Shown piece by piece: positions 33,256 through 43,940 of a DNA stretch of 64,000 nucleotides. The position numbers and the translations under genes were made by a program. Within the stretch, counting starts at the first letter, position 1. Each line of letters starts with the position of its first letter. The stretch covers positions 27,260,379-27,324,378 of the forward strand of contig NC_040011.1 of assembly GCF_000972845.2 (NCBI RefSeq). Direction: 5' to 3'. The DNA is from Larimichthys crocea (Eukaryota; Chordata; Actinopteri; Sciaenidae). The notes beneath the pieces are model-generated. The model was not told where the DNA came from. It searched no databases and was given only the letters and a program-made list of their open reading frames with translations.

Positions 33256-33492
33256 CACTGTTGTCCATAAAGTTGGAATAATTTTGTTTTTTTAGACACA
33301 TTCCTCTTTTGATTTTTATTTATACACATCAGGTTAGTTGTGTTTTAATTTTCACTGTGATATGTTTGGAAGAGATTGATCAATAAAGTTTTGAGAAGAT
33401 ACATTTTATCTATCAAGAATAAATTACATTGTCACAATCATTTCATGAGAAGAGGTAAAAATTATTTTATTCCAAAATTATGGGCAACAGTG
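33256..33492. mobile_element. 237-bp MITE with terminal inverted repeats, Tc1/mariner-like
   Basis: The left end CACTGTTGTCCATAAAGTTG is matched at the right end by the reverse complement of CAACTTTATGG-like sequence, read there as CACTGTTGCCCATAATTTTG. Inverted similarity extends about 30 bp inward through GGAATAA. It is flanked by TA on the left and TG on the right, a TA target duplication with one transition. It has no coding capacity. The TIR start and TA flank point to a Tc1/mariner-derived MITE. Confidence 0.85.
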
Positions 33493-33723
33493 TGCATGGT
33501 AGAAAAATAAAATAAAAATGAAACATGCATTTCTTTGTGATACATGATACCAATAATTTAGCATAGAGAATGTTTAACAAATTGTTCTATATGCAACTTT
33601 AACAAGACAGTATTTTAGGGTTTGTGAGGTTTGTCTCAACTTATGTTGGTATTAGTGTCCTCTGTGCAGGTATGACATCGTTTGGATGTGAACTTCACTC
33701 ACACCAGAGAACTGAAGAAACAG

Positions 33724-33738
33724 GCAGCCCCCTGTTGG
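33724..33738 (-). promoter_or_regulatory. Weak CTCF-like motif
   Basis: On the minus strand it reads CCAACAGGGGGCTGC, two mismatches from the CTCF consensus core. Listed only because stronger sites exist elsewhere in the window. Confidence 0.15.
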
Positions 33739-33989
33739 TCTGGTTGATACAGCCAGAGATGGGGTGGGATTTTGGTGTTGGGAGCCAGTTGGTGGGGGGA
33801 TAGGTTGGAGTGCCATAGAGCTGATCGATCCCCAGCTGCAGGTGGCCAAGCTGGAGAACAGCACTGAGCAGTCTGAAACCTGTCCTGACTACCAAGCAAA
33901 CTGCATACACAGGCACACACACACACAAACAAAACATATGAAGGGACTATACGCTCCAGCAATCATCCGATCAGACAGATGTACTGACT

Positions 33990-34300
33990 TGAGAAAATAA
34001 TTTGGAGAATGCGACTTGTTTGATTCAATCGTTTATTATGATCCTCGTACAGAATGATTCATAATTTGATGACTTCATACATGATAACCGAGCAACGGCT
34101 CAGAAAATAGCCATGTACAAAATAAAACAATGGGATTTATGACATTTCATTGACTGATAATCTTCAGATTGCTCCGAAATTCTCTATGAATTCAGTAAAT
34201 GACGGTCTTTGGCTTAGCCTGTGATTCATGATGTATAATAAAGCTCTATTCTATTTGTTAATGTGTAATTGTAAGCTCAGAAAATAACACTCTTCCCACA
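33990..34300. promoter_or_regulatory. Strong candidate conserved non-coding element
   Basis: About 300 bp of AT-rich but non-repetitive sequence with many ATTCAT, TTTATTATGATC and TAATTTGATG cores and no open frame. This texture is typical of deeply conserved enhancers. It starts the second dense cluster (34-39 kb). Confidence 0.35.
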
Positions 34301-34860
34301 AAAAATGAACAATGTGTTTGAAGATTGAACTTCCCCTTTAACAGACCGAACTACAGCACCCTCATACATAAGAAACACTGTGGTTGATCATACATATAAT
34401 ACATAGATACATATTCTCTCTGCTTAACCACAAAGCAGTGAATCATCAAGTTATACAGTGAGAGCAGCCCCATCTCCTTATTCATAAAGAAATAGATTAA
34501 GCCTGGATGTTTAAATCGCAGGCAGAGTGTAAATCTCCTAAAATCCTTTCATGCTTAAGACAAAAGGTTCTTGTTTGCGAACATATCTTTAAGATCATAG
34601 TTTGTAAGTGGCATACACTATGTTTGAATTGATATATATGGTGCAATAGTGTAAGAGACGGATGCAAAGCTGAAGACAGGAAAAATTAGAGTGTTTTTTA
34701 CTTTAAAGTTTGTCCACCCTGAGAGCTTTGGCAGCTCTGCAGACATACAAGTTAGCTTAAAATGAGAGAATGATTTAGTGTTTGGGTCCCTGTGGATGCA
34801 AACTGTCTGGACACAGTGTGCACTCAATAGCAGATCAATATCTCTGCAATATCAACCAGA
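34301..34860. other. AT-rich stretch, nothing recognised
   Basis: Unique-looking sequence with only short unsupported frames. Confidence 0.45.
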
Positions 34861-35330
34861 CCAAACCTGGCTCCCTCCTCCCACTATCCGAAGCACAAAC
34901 AACATGAAATGAAATTTTATTTGATGTTGCTCTGTGGGCAAATGATTGAAGGTTGCCTTAGGCTAAAGAAGATTTGGTAGGAAAAGAAAACTTACATACG
35001 TCCCAGGTGCTTAATGACTTACTGTGCTTATAGGTACTAGAGTGAACAGCACAGATGTAGTACCATATCTTAATTCAGGTCTATTGCTATTCATGTGATA
35101 TATTATCTTGTTATTGTAGGCCTGTGTGCTCAGGGTCAGCAGCCAAAGGGGAGTTTTACTGCCTCTCTAAAATCGAACAAACAGGCTTTATTTGCCCTGA
35201 CACACAGGGAAATTATTATCCCTGACGTGCAGCAGTAAAGAACTGATATTTAAGCGGTGATGAATCCAGTATGTTACAGCTGAGGCTACCAGTCTGGCTC
35301 ATGACTGCGTATATAGCAGTTGTTAGAATA
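34861..35330. promoter_or_regulatory. Candidate conserved non-coding element cluster
   Basis: Two mixed, non-repetitive segments: AACATGAAATGAAATTTTAT near 34899, and GGGAAATTATTATCCCTGAC near 35208 followed by GATATTTAAGCGGTGATGAA near 35245. GGGATAAT-type symmetry occurs at GGGAAATTATTATCCC. Inference only. Confidence 0.3.
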
Positions 35331-35559
35331 GAAGGAAGAGAAAATTAGATCCTGCTTGAAACTCTGACCACCAACTGAAAACCTGATGAAAGCCATATCC
35401 TCAGAAATATGTATTAATGCCCCCCAAAGACTGTATAGAGATTAGGGGAAGATACGTGGCAGTGGCTTGAAATGATTCACAGGCTGCAATGAACCAGATA
35501 AGAGCTCCTTCCATTTTTACTTCTCTTTAGGATAGATTCCTGTAACATATAGCAAACAA

Positions 35560-35940
35560 GGGGACAGAAAGAGACGGAAATCATGTAGTTGATTAGAGGA
35601 AATGAGTGAAATGTCAAGGACTTCTCTTCATTACTCGAAAGGCCCTCTCAAAACTCTTCCCGGTGAATGAGCTCTTGTGAATAGACTGCAGCATTCACCC
35701 ACTATCCTATGCAAACAAGTTTTCCAAGAACCACATTGTTTCAAAAGACCTTGTGACACACAAAAAAAGCGGGCAATGTCTTGGACACACATGCTATCCC
35801 AGACTCTTTCACACCCAGGCTAAACGTTTAGCCACCCTGGCTAATTAACTGCTGTGAAAGAACATGCATCAAAGGGAGGCGGAATTTGGAGTCTCTATGA
35901 CCAACCCTCAGGTCCAGAGGTCATCCTTCTCCAAGACAGA
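35560..35940. promoter_or_regulatory. Candidate conserved non-coding element
   Basis: Non-repetitive block with GTAGTTGATTAGAGG near 35586, CTATGCAAACAAGTTTTCC near 35708 and CTGGCTAATTAACTG near 35838. No open frame of note. Confidence 0.3.
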
Positions 35941-36169
35941 AGTTAGGACGTCCTGGCCCTAGACCTCTGGACGCTAACCCTTAACCCCTGCTGGAGCATA
36001 TCAAAGCTCCGACAGCAGAGGGTTGCACAGACGTCCCCCAACAATAACAGGAGGACATCAAAGAGCTGGTTGGAAAAAGACGAGAGAGAAAAAAAATAAA
36101 AGCGAGCCAATATCAAATTCCCTCTTATTCTGCAGATATTCCAAAAGATGAATATAATTAATCTCTCCA

Positions 36170-36950
36170 AGTTGTCATGGGTCTAAAGGGCCCTTGCTGT
36201 GCTGCAGCCTCCTTGGGGCACTTGAGGAGAATTATGTGATTAAACAGACCTGTGAATTCTGGACACAGGCAGAGAGAAGAAAGCTTCAGTCCTCTTCATA
36301 ATGCCCCTAATGAAGTGGCTGGTGGCTCCGTCATCCCTGGCTGGGCCTTGTGCAGCCTGTTCACAATCTGTCTAATGACAGAGCGGGGGCTGCCGAGCGC
36401 ACCAGTGCTTCCCAATGAGCCACAAAGGGAGATCACAGGCTCCATTGTGGCTAGGCACAGGAGCTTAGCACTCATCAGGCCCAATAAACCTGTCTCTAGT
36501 CAGGGCAGGACACACCCCTCAGCCGCCAGCCAAGAGCCCCACACAGCACACTCCTTCAGCCCCTCACTCTGTCATTATGACATCAGGGTGACATGGCCTT
36601 ATCACCCGCTGAAATACAACATACACTCACGCTCACTACTGTTTATATTTACGTGTTGACACTGGAATAACAGGCCTTTTTTTCTTTCTTGGCCACTGCT
36701 GTTGTGTGTACTGTAGTGCAAATAATGTATGGGTATGTATCTGCACACACTGGGTGTCTACTTGCCCGCCCTTTCGCCTCCATTTTAAACAGGGCTGCTC
36801 CTCTTGGCCTGTGCTGCCTCCCGGCGCCCCTGCCAAACTTATGCAAATGAGCCTGTCCACAATGGTGCCCACAGCTGCACGCAGTCGGCCAAAGACAGAG
36901 GACAAGGCGGCCGTCCCTTTCATCCCTAACCCCTGATCCCCTCTCAGTGA
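36170..36950. promoter_or_regulatory. Candidate conserved non-coding element cluster, GC-richer
   Basis: Two GC-richer non-repetitive segments (36170-36560 and 36740-36940) flank a short AT-rich spacer. Cores include GTGATTAAACAG near 36237 and TATGCAAATGAGC (octamer) near 36840. Long frames are open on both strands (for example 36252-36659 plus), but with no splice logic or recognised motif. Confidence 0.3.
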
Positions 36951-37305
36951 CACATCATGTTCACCCCAACATTAGTCCCCGCCAAAGAACCATGTCGCAT
37001 CCCAGCCTAGATACCCACTCCCTACAGCTTTTCTCTATACACACAGATGAGCCTTTGGCCTGGCTCTTAGGAGTGTTGGACAGAGTGTCCAGAATCTGCT
37101 CAGACATTCTGCATCGTGATTCACATACCTCCAACCTGTCAATGGCTCTTGAACCTTTGTTAGGCCAAAGTGAAAAAGGAAATGTGGGGAAAAGTAAACA
37201 ACTTGTGTCTTTTTTTTCTCGCCCCCCCTCCACACTTTTTGAACAGGCTTTCCTCTGTGGTCATTATTTGGACTAAAATTACTGTGCCGAGCGGACGAGG
37301 ACAGA

Positions 37306-37336
37306 GGGAGGGATGAGGGAGGAGGGAGGAGGAGGG
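37306..37336 (+). other. G-quadruplex motif
   Basis: Five GGG runs with loops of 1, 4, 4 and 7 nt lie within a purine-only stretch, satisfying the G3N1-7 rule four times. Confidence 0.6.
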
Positions 37337-37369
37337 TTATCCAAAAAGAGTGGGGGTAAAGAACCTGAT

Positions 37370-37930
37370 TGCTTTAATCTCAGTGCTTGCGGCGCACCCC
37401 TTTTCATAAAGCTCTTTGGCCGTGTGATTCAGACCCAGGCCCCAGTGTTCTGCGCCCCACTATTGTTCTCACATGAAAATCAATTCCCTTGAAGACCCTC
37501 CTTAATCCCGTTTTTTGGCGTCAACAATGGCCACTTGTGCACGGCCTGATAGACTAAGAGCTGGGATGATGCGGCTGTCTGCTCTGATTCCAGCCTATTC
37601 AGGTAATGGCGGCCCGCATCACTTTGTAGTGCCAAGTGCAGGACTCGACAGGAAGACGTTTGCGATCATAATTTCCTGCAGAGCAGAGGCCCAGGCACCC
37701 TACACATCCACAAGACTTTTAATTAGGACAGACAACCACAGAGATTAGAGATCAGCCTGTAACAATGACTGTCCCTTTGAACGGGCCTCAGCCTCTGTCC
37801 CCACTGAGCCCATATGGAGAGCATAGTGCCATGATCACGCTAATAACGATCACCTCAGCAATAGCACACAGCAGTTGTCTCCACACTTGGACCACATGTT
37901 CTGTAGATTCTGTCTCTCTCTATGCAAATG
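37370..37930. promoter_or_regulatory. Strong candidate conserved non-coding element cluster
   Basis: About 560 bp of non-repetitive, compositionally even sequence with CACATGAAAATCAATTCCC near 37471, CGATCATAATTTCCTGC near 37662, CTTTTAATTAGGAC near 37716 and CACGCTAATAACGATCACC near 37837. Reading frames are short and unconvincing. Among the strongest enhancer-like textures in the window. Confidence 0.4.
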
Positions 37931-38969
37931 TGAATATTGAAAAAAATAATGATGTTGGCACTCAGACTCAGTCTTCCTGAACAAACTTTCATTTGGGTAT
38001 AATGAAGCACTGCATAAAAGAAAATCACTTGATTTAATTGTTTTTTTTTTTCAAAGGAGGATCAATGCTGCAGTGTCTTAAGGGCAACCCAGAGTGGTTT
38101 CCTACAGGCGTCTGTTCATGATTCAGTTTTCAGTGTCAGGTAGACTTTCAGATGCTCAGCCGTCTATTTGTGTCTTGAAGACAAAAACAGTCATGTCTTG
38201 GCCTGTCAGGTAGTGGTTTTCAACAAGTTCTGATGTCCGCTGATCTTTTTATTGACTTCACACATCAAAACAGTGCAGTATCCATGATTTGTGGACTCCA
38301 GATATAAGCTTTGATGCAGCCTTCCTCTAACTCTCCAAAGACCAACAGGAAAGACAGCAGAGAGCAGCATCACAGCAACAATCCCCCTTAATTACAGTCA
38401 GAGCTATATCTAAAAATCCTGATGAGGAATACAAAGGCCTGAGTACAGAAGAGATTTCATTACTCGTTCCTCTCCTTACCTTTTCTGTGTTTGGCAAAGA
38501 AAAGGAACAAAGGAGGAACCCTACTGATTGAAAACTAGCAGAACAGTGAAACAACAGGACACAACTGATCGCTCATGCATGGCTGGGATTAGGATAAAAG
38601 TAGAAAGAGCATGGAGAAGAAAGCACACAACAAAAGAAACAGGGGACTGACAAACTTTTTTCTTTTTCTTTTGTGGTGAAAAGGATGGAATGAAAGGTCT
38701 GGTCATATGAAAAGATAGAGAGAGAACGATTACCAAACAGAGGCGGTCCTTTTTAGCCTCTGTACGCCTTCACTCTCATTCCTTTTAACCAGCTACATGA
38801 AAGATGAAGCTCAGGTCTCTGGTGACCAATATGAAACAAACATACTGGATAAAAATGAATTGTTTATCATGATATTAGTATTAATTCATTCATTATTTGT
38901 TTAAAGGCAAGTCACTTGTGTGCCAACCATCTTCAATGTGAATTTCTAAGAGCAAAAGAGTGGGACATT
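37931..38969. other. Non-coding stretch, nothing recognised
   Basis: T-run near 38040-38052. Otherwise mixed unique sequence without credible exons. Confidence 0.45.
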
Positions 38970-39330
38970 GTGATTCCCATTGACCAACTGGCTTGTGAAA
39001 GTTCTTCATTACACACTAACTAACAAGACAGCAGCCTTTTCAGCCCCTGCCTCCACTAAGTGGAGATCATCCAAAAATGCTTTAAACGCTCCGCCTGCCT
39101 TTGGCCTCAATTCAAATTGTATTATATTCTTTATTTATCTCCCTCAACAAAACAAGAGAGGAAGGCAAGTGATTAGAATTTTTTGTCTTTGACTTCACCT
39201 CATTTAAGGGGGTATTTGTGAATGTGGGGAAGTGATGGCTACGCCTCTATTTCGGCCGGCTCGTTTTAAGTGGTGCACCACTCATCCTCCCTCAATTTGG
39301 ACCAAGGGTGAGTGTGAGGGGGGCACGGTT
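38970..39330. promoter_or_regulatory. Candidate conserved non-coding element
   Basis: Non-repetitive block with GGCCTCAATTCAAATTGTAT near 39103 and a GC-richer part CTATTTCGGCCGGCTCG near 39248. Contains an AATTCAAATT palindrome-like core. Inference only. Confidence 0.3.
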
Positions 39331-40060
39331 AACTTGTCTGGAGGTGAATGAGGTCACAGTGTGAGTGTGAAGAGGAGCATAGGCTTCCTTGAGAGGGGAT
39401 GAAGAATTTAGAGCTATTGTGGACAAAAGCAAAGGCTTAGCTCACAACTGAGCACCTCAACATGTTTGTGTTTCATTCAGTGAGATGTTTGTATCCAAAA
39501 CAATTAGGTTAAAATGTGGTATATCATACCAAAACAGACTCGGACACCTCTCCTTTTTTTTTCTTGCTTGACGTTGCGTATCTTCAGAAATCTGATGTGA
39601 TTTAAGAGCATGTTTTATGTTTTATTAAAAGAGCTAACAAGGCAGATAACCTTTGAGTTTTGTTTACATTGGCTTAACTCCTCATTGTTTGTGGTCCCAC
39701 AGACTCCAGTGTTGTGTGTGTAAAAAGAATAACAATAACTAAAACATTTTTTTTTTTTTTCCAATTTTCTCTGCCAATTTTTTCTGACCCTATTAAAACC
39801 CAATATGTAGAAAAGTACTGAAGTGGAAACCATTCCCCATTGTTACAAACTGGATTTGCACATTTGATAGAGGTGACAAAATACAGAAATGACCATAAAG
39901 AATTATTATTATACCAATGTTTTTATATTATATGGGCTATGCATGAATACATAGGAATTAATTTTGTTTGTCTAAATTTAATTCACAGAAAAATATATGT
40001 ACAGTACCTTCATAGTGATTGAACTGAGCATTATAAAACATAAATCCAAACAGATTTATT
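39331..40060. other. AT-rich stretch, nothing recognised
   Basis: T-run near 39748-39761. Short frames only. Confidence 0.45.
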
Positions 40061-40200
40061 TGGTAATTGGGAGGGGTAGTACTGCTTAAGAGTCCCATCA
40101 GCACCACTCACATTAAGAGCAGATGAAAATCATATTCAATTAGCTGTGCAACCCTAAGCAGAAGCAATGCATCAGCTCTTTGCACAATTCATTTATATAT
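40061..40200. promoter_or_regulatory. Candidate conserved non-coding element
   Basis: Short block with CATTAAGAGCAGATG near 40111 and CATATTCAATTAGCTGTGC near 40130. Non-repetitive. Inference only. Confidence 0.2.
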
Positions 40201-41410
40201 GAAATTAGGAACTAACATTGGGTATTAAGCTGAAAGACAAATAACGTTATGTTTTTTGAGCTGTTTCAGAGGGCCTGGGTTCTCCAGGGCAAAAAAAACA
40301 ACAAAACAAAACAAAAACAGAATATTAGGGTTAAAATAATATTGTCAATATCACAGTTAATATAATGTAGCTGCAGTATGATGGACTTAGGTTATTGATA
40401 GGGTAAGTGCGGGTCCTACATTTATGTTCATTCATAAACTGCCATTGACCTCGAGTCTTACATAACCACAGGAAATTGTGTTGAGAGAGAAGGCACAATT
40501 CAAACTGTCCCTCTTTTGTACATGTATTGATGCCATCTTCAGTAGATTGATCAGGATAATGGCAAAAAACTCGGAAACCAAGGTCTAGGCTAAAACTAAC
40601 CACGAGTGTAATTTTTCTTGTGAGCAATTATGGATGTGGAATAAGCCAAAGATAACAGAGAACTAAAACTTAGTCTGATATTTACTGTGGGCAGCACCAC
40701 AGCAGTGTGTCTCTGGAACACATAGAGATCCCAGAAATACAGTTCAGCATAAATGAAAGAGATGAGTTTGAGTGGCTGCAGAGACACAATAGCTGTTTCA
40801 CAGGCCAGCTGTGCATGCACCTGCATAAAATACACCCAGCAGTATGAAAGCTGTGTAACTACAGGCTTACTCTAAGACATTTACAAATATAAAAACTTCC
40901 TAATCGTTAGTATTTTCGTTATTTTGTCAATGGCAGTCAAACTTTAAAATAGGTTTAGTACACATTGCTCATGCCTTGTTTCCTTATGCAACTTCTGCAG
41001 CTGTAATATAAATTATCAAAATAATAAATCCATTCAGGGAGTGTTTTTTTTATTTATTTAAATAAACCGTTTTGGGAATTTGTTGAAGTAGACAGCATTT
41101 ATTCCTTTTTTCCAGATGGGGTGACAAAACAATTTGTGATGATGGTTTAAGAGAATGATACAATATTAGGTATTAGATTAGTAATCAACCCAAAAGAGAC
41201 TAGGACAAAAGTATTACCTTTGATCCTATACAACCAGTCGTAAAATGTAGAATTAGATCACACACACGTCTTGGAATAAATAAACGGGAAACCACACTAA
41301 GCTCTTGCGAAGTAAAAACTACCTGTGCACATACATCAAACATACACACATGCAGACACACAAACAGAATACTAAAGACTTTCAGTCAACAGAACAGACA
41401 TTGTTACATG
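40201..41410. other. AT-rich stretch with A/CA-rich runs
   Basis: An A-rich run with C interruptions lies at about 40291-40318. Otherwise unique AT-rich sequence, no recognised element. Confidence 0.45.
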
Positions 41411-41740
41411 TTATTCATATGTTTGCTTAAGTGCTCCTTTCTCTTTTGAGGAAGTTCTCACTATTATCCTGAAATATAAACCACGCATGTCATCAAAGGG
41501 GCTTTTTGGAAAACAATAGTGTCTGTCCTCGAAAGCAGGGGTCCATGGGGATGGGGATTTTTCTGTGCCACCCCCGATTCTCTCGCATCTTGTAGATGGC
41601 TCCTCTAATCGCCATGACTGGCTGACCTTTAGGCCGGTCCCCTTCTGGGATTTACAGCTTTCACTGGCTTGACCTTTGCCACCCAACACTCCTACAGACA
41701 CTCCCTTCACGTGAATCCAGCCCCAGAGCTGGACAAGAGC
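41411..41740 (-). other. Unexplained 99-codon open frame
   Basis: The minus-strand frame 41411-41710 is open through mixed sequence in a GC-richer block and is rich in S, K, G and R. No splice pair or recognised motif was found. It may simply reflect a GC-richer regulatory block. Confidence 0.1.
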
Positions 41741-42059
41741 TACTGCTGGCCCATGTGTAGGCTGCTACTGCTACCTCAGCATGTCAAAACCTCTCTAGGT
41801 GGTATGATTCAGTCGGTGCTTCATTAACCCCCACCTCCGACCATCCCCTCCACCCCCCACCTCCATAAAGAAAGTTTCCCCTTTGGCCTGGAGCAAGGTA
41901 GACCTGCTTAAAGCTCAGCCTAATGACGTGTGCCATGGTAGAAGAGGCTAAATGCCACCACCACATGTGGGGATGATTACAGGAAGTGGTGCAGAGTTGC
42001 AGGGGACCTCAGGACTTTGGAGGTGGGTGTGGGGGACTCAGTTGGGGCACAGAGGCAGT

Positions 42060-42360
42060 GAATTCCCAGAGGCCATTGTATGGGGCAACTCAGCAAAAGC
42101 TGCTGCTGGCCAGGTCACGCAAATTTAGGACCCAATGAAATTTTGGTCTGATGGGGGGTCTTGCTCTCTTAATCTTTAATTAAACAGCCCCCACACTTTG
42201 CCTCGGCGGATTTAAAACAAAAACAAAAAAAAGCAGTGGTCTTCCTTTAATGGTAATCAAATGCATAAGTGGGACGACTCTGCAATTTTGGGTCTTTTGA
42301 ATAAAACCCACCGGGCTTAGTCTCAGGTCGAACATCTTAGTCCACTACTACTCAGCATAA
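42060..42360. promoter_or_regulatory. Candidate conserved non-coding element
   Basis: Contains GTCACGCAAATTTAGGACCC near 42115 and CTCTTAATCTTTAATTAAAC near 42166 in non-repetitive sequence. G-rich runs just upstream (42023-42048) could form a quadruplex. Confidence 0.3.
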
Positions 42361-43329
42361 CACTCCCCTCTTGGAAACACAGTAGCTAAAGTAATACAGC
42401 ATTTCCTCTTTGGGGGCCAGTTAATCACCTCTGAGCAAACGTGTGTACTGGAGCGTGAAGACACCATTTCTCACACACTTCACAATGAACCATGTTTTAC
42501 TCCACTGCTCCAGCCTGCCCACACTGGCTAACATGGCCAAATCAGAGATCGCTTTTCTGTGATTTTCTGCAATCATCAGAGGAAAAAATAGCCAGGGTGA
42601 GATTATGATGAAATGATAAAAATAACAGTTTTGCCCTTTGCTCGGCAAACAGCTTCAACAGGCTGGAGGAGCATCTTTGCCATCTTTCATTTAGACTTTC
42701 CAGAGTGAAGCTCACTCTACCCACTTCTCAGTGTGTAAGACTTCAAAGGTCACAAGTTATTATTTATTGCCTTGTTTGACTGTGGCTAATGAAATCCCCA
42801 ATGCCTTAACAGAGCAAGTTGGTAACCTCCTACCCAATGAAGTGGTCTTTTCTCTCTTTTCTCACAGACAAACAAAAACAAAACAACAAAGAGAGGCGGT
42901 ACATAAAAGAGCTTTGGTCAGATGGGTCACATGCTGTCCATTGAGTCTCAGGTCCATCAAGACCATTCAGTAGGCTCTATAAAACCGGCAGGCTGCTTAA
43001 ATACCTGACAGTAAGAAAAGAAACAAAAACAAAGAGAAAGAGGGGGAACAACAGATAAAATAAATAAGACAGCCCCTGTGACTGATGTGTATAGATGGTG
43101 CCGGAGAGTCACTGACAATTCAAGAAATGTGGCTGTGGCCACAAAAGGCGGCTGGAAAATACTGAAGGAGCTTGCTGGGCACATTTTTTAGGCCTTTCCC
43201 ACTTGGACCCCCTTTAGAGTCTTTGTCTGTGCTCTGGGTCCATGAGAAAAGTCAATCACAGACACTTGGCTGTAGATTCTAGTTTCCCCTTCCTTCTAGC
43301 AGTTTGTTCCCCAGTATTAAGCCGAAACT
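42361..43329. other. Non-coding stretch, nothing recognised
   Basis: Mixed unique sequence. Short frames on both strands without motifs. Confidence 0.45.
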
Positions 43330-43940
43330 AAGATACTCTATGTTTACCTAACTAATTAAAGATGAAGATCTCTATTCCCACAAAACAACAATTAAAGGAA
43401 ATAGTAGAAATACAGTGCATTTCCTGTCACAGCCTGATTAAGATGTTACTCGTATTTTTGCCTGAAAATATAGCAACATCAAAAGATGAGTGAAGAAGAA
43501 AGATAAATACTGGGCAGTGATTAAAATCCATATTTATGCAGCCCAATTTTCCTTGCAAGGGAATTCAATGTGTTGGTTAGCTGGCTCCATTTGATCTATG
43601 CTGAGAAAAGAGATGTCTGAACCTCGGGGGCCTGTGATCCCAGGCTAATGCATGGGCAAAAACAGTCAATTATATTGTAAATTATGGGGAGAGGGCCGTC
43701 AAAATGTTTGAACGGCGCAGTTTTTTATAGATTAAAAAAATCTTCAGAACACATAAAATGTGAAAATAAACAGGTTGGGTCTGTGCGCATTTGGAGAATT
43801 TATCAACACTGACATTTAATTATAGCAAGATAATGCCACAGATTGTGCAACAGTGCAGCCCTACTCAAGCAGACAAACAAGGAAAAAATGACATGACCTT
43901 AAAATACCGCTTAAACCTCACACAGCAATGACATAGGAAT
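43330..43940. promoter_or_regulatory. Strong candidate conserved non-coding element cluster
   Basis: Non-repetitive sequence with CTAACTAATTAAAGATG near 43349, TCCATATTTATGCAGCCCAA near 43529, CAGGCTAATGCATGG near 43641 and CAATTATATTGTAAATTATG near 43667. No open frame. Texture strongly enhancer-like. Confidence 0.35.

Noticed and set aside
36252..36659. 135-codon plus-strand frame
   Set aside because: No splice signals, no recognised motif, and the region reads as a GC-richer regulatory-like block; kept only as part of that block.
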